A stretch of 64,000 bases of DNA from VAZQ01 sp046733355 (lineage in GTDB: Bacteria > Pseudomonadota > Alphaproteobacteria > Rhizobiales > Xanthobacteraceae): the NCBI GenBank assembly GCA_046733355.1, contig JBKPOZ010000031.1, positions 26,826 through 90,825 of the forward strand. The letters run 5' to 3'. The notes under the pieces are model-generated. The model saw nothing but the letters and a program-made list of their open reading frames with translations. It made no database searches and was not told the DNA's origin. Below are positions 60,201 to 64,000 of the stretch, in pieces (position 1 is the first letter of the stretch; each line of letters starts with the position of its first letter). The position numbers were made by a program, and so were the translations under genes.

Positions 60201-60219
60201 GGGCAGCTTTAACCGGCAT
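57214..60219 (-). CDS. polA: DNA polymerase I
   Basis: 1001 residues. The 5'-3' exonuclease domain (about 24-310) has VDGSSYIFRAYHAL, GFEADDLIAT and GDSTDNVPGVPGIG intact. The central 3'-5' exonuclease-like domain (about 385-590) has motif II GHNIKFD (Asp494) and motif III Y-AAE-D, but motif I reads VAIDTTTPSLDP: Asp409 is kept while the usual catalytic Glu is Thr411. The polymerase domain has motif A SADYSQIELR and motif C VHDELVFE. A Gly/Glu-rich insert (HHQGGEGGGEGG) sits at about 440-451. Proofreading may be weak or absent; polymerisation and nick translation should be intact. Confidence 0.96.
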   Translation of the reverse strand: MPVKAAQKTVVAPPAQGKPVRKGDHIFLVDGSSYIFRAYHALPPLSRKSDGLQVNAVLGFCNMLWKLLREMKPDERPTHLAVIFDKSEKTFRNDLFSRYKANRPPPPDDLRPQFALIREAVRAFDIPCLEQSGFEADDLIATYVREACEAGATAVIVASDKDLMQLVRDCVLMYDSMKDRRIGIPEVMEKFGVPPEKVVDVQALIGDSTDNVPGVPGIGVKTAAQLIADYGDLETLLARAGEIKQEKRRQALIENAANARLSKKLVTLNDRVPLEVPLPELAVHEPDYKRLVAFLKAMEFMTLTRRVCEFGNIDAAQIDADAQLSATSARAPLSPAAAPRAEAPRMRETALAKAELKEAELTPRALAQARAKAARQASFERSRYEVVRDVERLQAWIAQARELGAVAIDTTTPSLDPIEAPLCGFALAVAANEACYVPLGHHQGGEGGGEGGKASLFIGELVADQIEEAAALALLKPMLEDAGVLKIGHNIKFDLQMFARRGIALAPYDDTMLMSYVLDAGRADHGIEALAKRFFEHTTIDFNELTGSGKSKLSFECVAVDKAAQYAAEDADVTLRLWHVLKPRLASERVLSVYETLERPLVSVLARMERHGISINPEALSQLSVDFGRKAAALESEIQKLAGEPLNPGSPKRLGDILFGKFGLPGGTKTKTGAWSTGARALDDLAEQGHELPRKILEWRQVAKLRSTYTEALPLHLNPKTKRVHTSYALASTTTGRLASSEPNLQNIPIRTEEGRKIRRAFIASPGHKLVSADYSQIELRLLAEIAGIEALRKAFREKLDIHAMTASEMFGVPIAGMPSDVRRRAKAINFGIIYGISAFGLANQLGIEREEAGAYIRRYFERFPGIRDYMEESKTFAKRNGYVLTLFGRKCHYPEISNPNPSIRSFNERAAVNARLQGTAADIIRRAMARMDAALAKAKLSARMLLQVHDELVFEVREAEVEATLPVIKKVMEDAPLPALSLSVPLAVDARAAANWDEAH

Positions 60220-60290
60220 GGGGCGGACTTAACATCCGCTGCCGGATTTTGCCACCGGACGACTGTGCATAACGTCAGGAGCGTGCACGC

Positions 60291-60611
60291 ATGCAGATGC
60301 AGGAGAACAAAGCCTATTTCATGGTCCGCTCGCAGGTGCCGGTGGGGACCGATCGCGAACGGTTTGACCAGTGGTACGGAAAACATCACGTGCCGCTCGC
60401 CGTGCAGAAGCTCGGGGCGGAAAAAGCATGGCGATTCTGGAGCCACGTGGATCCTTCCGTCCACTATGCGGTCTACCAGTTCAGCGACATGAAAACACTG
60501 CAAACCCGCCTCGCATCTCCCGAGTTCAAGCTTCTCATTGCGGATTTCGATGCCGCGTGGCCCAAGGTGCAAAGGACACGCGATCTGATCGAGCTGGCGC
60601 AGGCGCTGTAA
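60291..60611 (+). CDS. Small protein, possible EthD/dimeric alpha-beta barrel fold
   Basis: 106 residues, soluble. YFMVRSQVPVGTDRERFDQWYGKHHVPLAVQKLGAEKAWRFWS has the D-x-W-Y-x-x-HHVP pattern of EthD-like dimeric alpha-beta barrel proteins. Function unknown. The ATG at 60291 (next ATG 60297) is preceded by AGGAGCG. Divergent from polA. Confidence 0.7.
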   Translation: MQMQENKAYFMVRSQVPVGTDRERFDQWYGKHHVPLAVQKLGAEKAWRFWSHVDPSVHYAVYQFSDMKTLQTRLASPEFKLLIADFDAAWPKVQRTRDLIELAQAL

Positions 60612-60674
60612 TGGAACATTTCGAGACTGGCGCGATTGTCGCTGTGTATTTTCTTGGCACCGGGAGCTTGAGCC

Positions 60675-60857
60675 ATGCAGACGATCGACATTCAGGACTA
60701 TGCGCGTCAATTGTTTGAGGCGCATGGTCCGAAGGCGATCGCCGAAGCCGCCCAGAAGGCGAGTGCCTTCGAGCAGAAAGGCGACCGCGAGCAGGCAGCA
60801 ACCTGGAGAAACATCGAGAAGGCCTTGCTGCTCATGCGCGGCACCAAGGCAAGCTGA
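60675..60857 (+). CDS. Small conserved-looking protein of unknown function
   Basis: 60 residues, entirely helical in appearance: DIQDYARQLFEAHGPKAIAEAAQKASAFEQKGDREQAATWRNIEKALLLMRG. Regular heptad-like Ala pattern and a good start context (GGGAGCTTGAGCC before the ATG) support it as real. Family not recognised with certainty. Confidence 0.65.
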   Translation: MQTIDIQDYARQLFEAHGPKAIAEAAQKASAFEQKGDREQAATWRNIEKALLLMRGTKAS

Positions 60858-60874
60858 GTTAACTCCATGCGCCT

Positions 60875-61056
60875 GTAGGGTGGGCAAAGGCGCGTTTCCC
60901 GCTCGTGCGACAAGCAGCGATCGCGTGCGCGCCGGGCCCACGCGGCTCGATAGAGCGGCCGATCGCAGCTCTCGAAATTTGACGCTGGGCTCGGGCGCAG
61001 TTCAGATATTTGTGCTTGCCGGGAAGCTCGCGACGCGCGCCCTTAGCCCACCCTAC
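60875..61056. repeat. Repeat element bounded by GTAGGGTGGGC inverted ends (copy B)
   Basis: GTAGGGTGGGCAAAGGCGCG at the left (60875-60894) and an inverted GCGCCCTTAGCCCACCCTAC at the right (61037-61056). Related to the element at 48701-48874 at both ends; the inner parts differ. The right end supplies the TAG stop of the AmpG-like gene. Confidence 0.75.
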
Positions 61057-62420
61057 GGCGCTCTGTAATTTGCAGCGAGCGCTGCGAAATGGCCGCGGCG
61101 CTGCAACCATGCGAGCAGGATCAGGCTCGGGACTGCGGCGAGAGCACAGTCCACGAAGAACCACGGCCACCCGCTGAACTCGGCAATATAGCCGGCAACC
61201 GAGGACAAATACGTGCGTCCGACCGCCGCGAGCGCGGTCAGGAGTGCATACTGCGTTGCCGTGTGCAGGGGATTGACGCAAAGCGCAGACAGATATGCAA
61301 CATATATCACCGTGCCGATCGCGCTGGTGAAATTCTCGGTGATGATGGCGACCGTCAACATGGCGAGGTTGTGCCCAATCACTGCCTGCAACGAGAAGGT
61401 GAGATTGGCGATGGCTTGCAAAATTCCGCCGATCCACAGGCTCGCGCTCAGCGAATAGGCGCGCGCCACAAACCCTCCGGCAAAGCCGCCGATGATCGTG
61501 GCGGCAAGCCCGACGCCCTTGATAATCGCTGCATATTCGTTGCGCGAAAACCCGAGATCGATCACGAAAGGCGCGGTCATGGCGCCGGCAAGCGCATCGG
61601 TAAACTTGAACAGAACGACGAATGCCAGCACGACGAACGCTGAATCGCGGGTGAGAAAATCGGCAAATGCCCCATAAGCGGCGAGGGCCACGCGTCGGAA
61701 CGGACTCTCCTTCGCATGAGCCGCGTGCTCGCTCGCAGCGACGGCCGATTTTTCCGGCTCCCGGGCAATGAATGTCGTCGCCATGCCGGCAAGGACAAGC
61801 ATCGCCATGGCCAGATAGGCAGCACTCCAGGCTCCATTTTTTACAAATCCCAGGCCTTCGAGCCCACTTACCAGGAACAGCGCACCGGCCGTGGAAACGA
61901 GCATGCCGATGCGGTAGGCGGCTACGTAAGCTGCCATGCCAGCGGCCTGCTCGCTTTCCGGCAGGCTTTCGATGCGAAATGCATCGATGACGATGTCCTG
62001 CGTGGCAGAGGCGGTTGCGACCAGAACCGCTGCACCGAACACGACATACCAATGTGCCAGGCCGGGATTGCACAGGCCGAGCAATGCAATCGAGATGATC
62101 AAAAAGATCTGGGAGAGCAGCAGCCAGCCGCGCCGACGACCAAGCCACTTGGAGAGAAGTGGCACGTCCAGCGCGTCGACCACAGGCGCCCAGAGAAACT
62201 TGATCGTGTACGGCGTTTGCACGAGCGCAAACAGGCCGATCACCCCGAGATCGACGCCGGCTTCGCGCATCCAGACGAGCAAGGTAGAGCTCGAGAGCGC
62301 AAGCGGAAGCCCGGCCGAGAAGCCGAGAAAAAGAACGATCAGCACGCGCGGCTGCAAATAAACCGCAAGCGTGTCGGAAAAGCCGGCGCGTGCGGGCCGG
62401 CTCTGGGGCGCGGCGGTCAT
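61053..62420 (-). CDS. AmpG-like MFS permease (muropeptide transporter family)
   Basis: 455 residues from the ATG at 62420, 12-14 hydrophobic segments. LQPRVLIVLFLGFSAGLPLALSSSTLLVWMREAGVDLGVIGLFALVQTPYTIKFLWAPVVD is the hallmark opening of AmpG (conserved elements GFSAGLP, YTIKFLWAP-D), and TASATQDIVIDAFRIE follows. In homologues it imports GlcNAc-anhydroMurNAc peptides for recycling. The frame extends 37 codons upstream through two repeat copies encoding FRKPVPTFRDHA twice; that extension is rejected. Its stop codon comes from a repeat end. Confidence 0.88.
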   Translation of the reverse strand: MTAAPQSRPARAGFSDTLAVYLQPRVLIVLFLGFSAGLPLALSSSTLLVWMREAGVDLGVIGLFALVQTPYTIKFLWAPVVDALDVPLLSKWLGRRRGWLLLSQIFLIISIALLGLCNPGLAHWYVVFGAAVLVATASATQDIVIDAFRIESLPESEQAAGMAAYVAAYRIGMLVSTAGALFLVSGLEGLGFVKNGAWSAAYLAMAMLVLAGMATTFIAREPEKSAVAASEHAAHAKESPFRRVALAAYGAFADFLTRDSAFVVLAFVVLFKFTDALAGAMTAPFVIDLGFSRNEYAAIIKGVGLAATIIGGFAGGFVARAYSLSASLWIGGILQAIANLTFSLQAVIGHNLAMLTVAIITENFTSAIGTVIYVAYLSALCVNPLHTATQYALLTALAAVGRTYLSSVAGYIAEFSGWPWFFVDCALAAVPSLILLAWLQRRGHFAALAANYRAP

Positions 62421-62424
62421 CACA

Positions 62425-62469
62425 GCATGATCCCGAAAAGTGGGAACCGGTTTTCGGAAAAGATCATGC
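62425..62469. repeat. Rhizobial-type 45-bp palindrome, copy 1
   Basis: GCATGATC at the left end and GATCATGC at the right end, with GAAAA-GTGGG-AACCGGTTTTC inside. This palindrome type is common in Rhizobiales intergenic DNA. It lies just upstream of the AmpG-like start. Confidence 0.85.
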
Positions 62470-62481
62470 GCCGACCAAAAA

Positions 62482-62526
62482 GCATGATCCCGAAAAGTGG
62501 GAACCGGTTTTCGGCAAAGATCATGC
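62482..62526. repeat. Rhizobial-type 45-bp palindrome, copy 2
   Basis: Direct repeat of copy 1, 12 bases away, differing at one inner base (CGGCAAAGATC instead of CGGAAAAGATC). The near identity of the pair suggests recent duplication. Confidence 0.85.
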
Positions 62527-62583
62527 TGCACCAGATACGCCGAACGTCCCGTCGCGGAAAAATCATCACGCTTTAAATGCGTA

Positions 62584-63714
62584 TCACTCGCCTGCCGCGA
62601 GCCGCCGCGGCAGGGGTGCGGGAATGACAGCCGCAGGCGCCTCCTCGCCCTCGAACTCCACCTCCTGAATGCGGCTGCCGCGCTTTTCGATCTTCTCCGC
62701 GGAAATGAGGATCTGCTTTACGTCTTCGTTTGCCTGCCCGAAATGCTTCTCCAGGCTGCGCACCCGATCGTGCAGCCGGCCGATATCGACCATGAGATGG
62801 CCGACCTCCACGTGAATCTTGTCAGCGGCCTCGCGCATGCGCGCGTCCCGCCGGATCTGCTGGATCACGTGAATGGCGAGCATCAGCAGCGATGGAGAGA
62901 CGATCACCACGTTCGAACGGAATGCCTTCTGCACGATATCGTCAAAACCGTCGTGCAGCTCGACATAGACCGACTCCGAAGGCACGAACATGAGCGCCAG
63001 CTCCTGGGTTTCCCCGGGAATGAGATATTTCTCCGCAATATCCCCCACATGCCGGGCAAAATCTTGTCGCAGCCGGCTGGCGGCCTGCCGGCGCTCCTCT
63101 TCCGATTTGGCCTCGCGGTAGGCGGTGACGGCCTCGAGCGGGAACTTGGCATCGATCACCAGCGGCCGCCGGTCGGGAAGAAACACCGCGCAATCGGGGC
63201 GGCTCTTGTTCGAGAGCGTGAGCTGGAACTCATAGCAGTCCTTGGGCAGGCCATCGCGCACGATGATTTCGAGGCGCCCCTGGCCAAAGGCGCCGCGCTG
63301 CTGCTTGTTGGCGAGCACATTCTGCAGCGCATTCATCTGCGAAGCGAGGTCGGTGATGTTTCTCTGCGCGTTGTCGATGACCGCAAGCCGTTCGGTGATC
63401 TTCTGCAGGCTTTCAAAAGTCTGCTCGCGGTTTGCGGTCATCGACTGGCTGAGCCGATGGGAGACGGAATCGAGCCGCTCGTTCACGGTGCGCGCCAGGT
63501 CGGTCTGCCGGCCCGCGAGCATGTCGCGCATCGCCTCAATGCGCGCGCCCGTCTCTGCCTGGAGCCGCGCGATCTCCGCCACCTGTGCATTGGCGAGCTC
63601 GCGGTCGCGCCGACGCAGCATCCACACTGCATGCAGCAGGAGCGCGGCGAGGAGCAGCATTGCGAGAAGGCCAAGCAGCAATGCGCCGGCAAGGGCGGGG
63701 TGAACGTCGAGCAT
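62584..63714 (-). CDS. rmuC: DNA recombination protein RmuC
   Basis: 376 residues. N-terminal membrane anchor (GALLLGLLAMLLLAALLLHAVWML), a coiled-coil region (about 35-135), then the RmuC domain with GQGRLEIIVRDGLPKD, RPDCAVFLPDRRPLVIDAKFPLEA (nuclease-like core D-x-K) and NVVIVSPSLLMLAIHVI. Limits inversions at short repeats in E. coli. Divergent from def across 136 bases, a common Rhizobiales pairing. Confidence 0.93.
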   Translation of the reverse strand: MLDVHPALAGALLLGLLAMLLLAALLLHAVWMLRRRDRELANAQVAEIARLQAETGARIEAMRDMLAGRQTDLARTVNERLDSVSHRLSQSMTANREQTFESLQKITERLAVIDNAQRNITDLASQMNALQNVLANKQQRGAFGQGRLEIIVRDGLPKDCYEFQLTLSNKSRPDCAVFLPDRRPLVIDAKFPLEAVTAYREAKSEEERRQAASRLRQDFARHVGDIAEKYLIPGETQELALMFVPSESVYVELHDGFDDIVQKAFRSNVVIVSPSLLMLAIHVIQQIRRDARMREAADKIHVEVGHLMVDIGRLHDRVRSLEKHFGQANEDVKQILISAEKIEKRGSRIQEVEFEGEEAPAAVIPAPLPRRLAAGE

Positions 63715-63850
63715 GACGGGATTCTACGCGATTCGAGCGTCTGGAACAAAAGACGAACCGAGGCGCGGCCACAACTCTGATGCGTCAGGTGCAGAGGGCA
63801 AAAACATGTTACATTTGACCGGCTTGTGACGACTACTTACATCGCGCAGC

Positions 63851-64000
63851 ATGGCCATCCGCGAGATTCTGGTGCTTCCCGACAAACGGCTGCGCAAACC
63901 TTCCGAGCCGGTGGCCAAGATCGACAGCGCGATCCGCAAGCTCGTCGATGACATGTTCGAGACCATGTACCATGCGCCCGGCATCGGCCTCGCCGCCGTG
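63851..64000 (+). CDS. def: Peptide deformylase, 5' part only (runs off the window)
   Basis: The first 50 codons are present: MAIREILVLPDKRLRKPSEPV, then DDMFETMYHAPGIGLAAV at the window edge. GIGLAA is the start of motif I (GxGLAAxQ) of peptide deformylase, the Fe/Zn enzyme that removes formyl from nascent N-termini. The remaining motifs (EGCLS, HExDH) would lie beyond the end. Confidence 0.93.
   Translation, partial: MAIREILVLPDKRLRKPSEPVAKIDSAIRKLVDDMFETMYHAPGIGLAAV

Noticed and set aside
57370..60492. A 1040-codon open frame on the plus strand across polA
   Set aside because: It is antisense to polA in the codon-position register where high third-base GC removes stops. Its product is a composition-driven His/Arg/Leu/Gly mixture without family features, while polA on the other strand is unmistakable.
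62421..62531. N-terminal extension of the AmpG-like permease with a duplicated FRKPVPTFRDHA peptide
   Set aside because: The duplicated peptide is simply the translation of two copies of an intergenic palindrome.

Overview
The window is a high-GC chromosomal segment from an alphaproteobacterium. It is most like the Hyphomicrobiales (Rhizobiales), in the Bradyrhizobiaceae/Xanthobacteraceae range. The reasons are the ribosomal protein sequences, the short-LID adenylate kinase, the def/rmuC arrangement, the lack of rpmJ after secY, and several intergenic repeats of a kind common in this order. This placement is inference from sequence reading; no search was run.

Layout. Positions 1-1000 hold one secreted protein of unknown function on the minus strand. 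From 1030 to 13.8 kb lies tRNA-Trp, then secE-nusG-rplK-rplA, then rplJ-rplL-rpoB-rpoC. A small secreted protein on the opposite strand splits rplA from rplJ. From 14.0 to 22.4 kb there are five genes unrelated to translation: a class A penicillin-binding protein, a secreted protein, an MFS transporter, a GT4 glycosyltransferase and an ABC exporter. From 22.8 to 41.8 kb lies the long str-S10-spc-alpha run: rpsL, rpsG, fusA, tuf, rpsJ to adk, then rpsM, rpsK, rpoA and rplQ. From 42 to 64 kb is accessory and metabolic ground: a two-subunit molybdenum hydroxylase, cystathionine beta-synthase and gamma-lyase (reverse transsulfuration), 4-hydroxybenzoate 3-monooxygenase, an L-2-hydroxyglutarate oxidase-like flavoprotein, a DUF2865 protein, an aldehyde and a zinc alcohol dehydrogenase, an NhaD/ArsB-type antiporter, a frameshifted TctC-type binding protein, polA, two small proteins, an AmpG-like permease, rmuC, and the 5' end of def.

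How the genes work together. The first 41.8 kb encode most of the ribosome, all three large RNA polymerase subunits, both translocating elongation factors and the SecY/SecE core, mostly in tightly spaced or overlapping cistrons. Visible control elements include good sigma70-type promoter matches before rplJ and rpsL, and hairpins before rpoB and rpsM.

Most notable observations. (1) EF-Tu has an unusual switch I, with an insertion and KILT in place of RGIT. (2) Three intercistronic gaps (rpoB-rpoC, tuf-rpsJ, rpoA-rplQ) carry imperfect palindromes built from degenerate 7-base units; two of them abut start codons that lack a Shine-Dalgarno. (3) A gene-free, lower-GC 0.8 kb stretch upstream of the polA stop contains a diverged ~300 bp tandem duplication with a conserved small stem. 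(4) DNA polymerase I has Thr in place of the catalytic Glu of exonuclease motif I. (5) L5, S19, RpoA and Adk carry low-complexity or extra terminal segments. (6) Repeat elements supply the stop codons of two genes.
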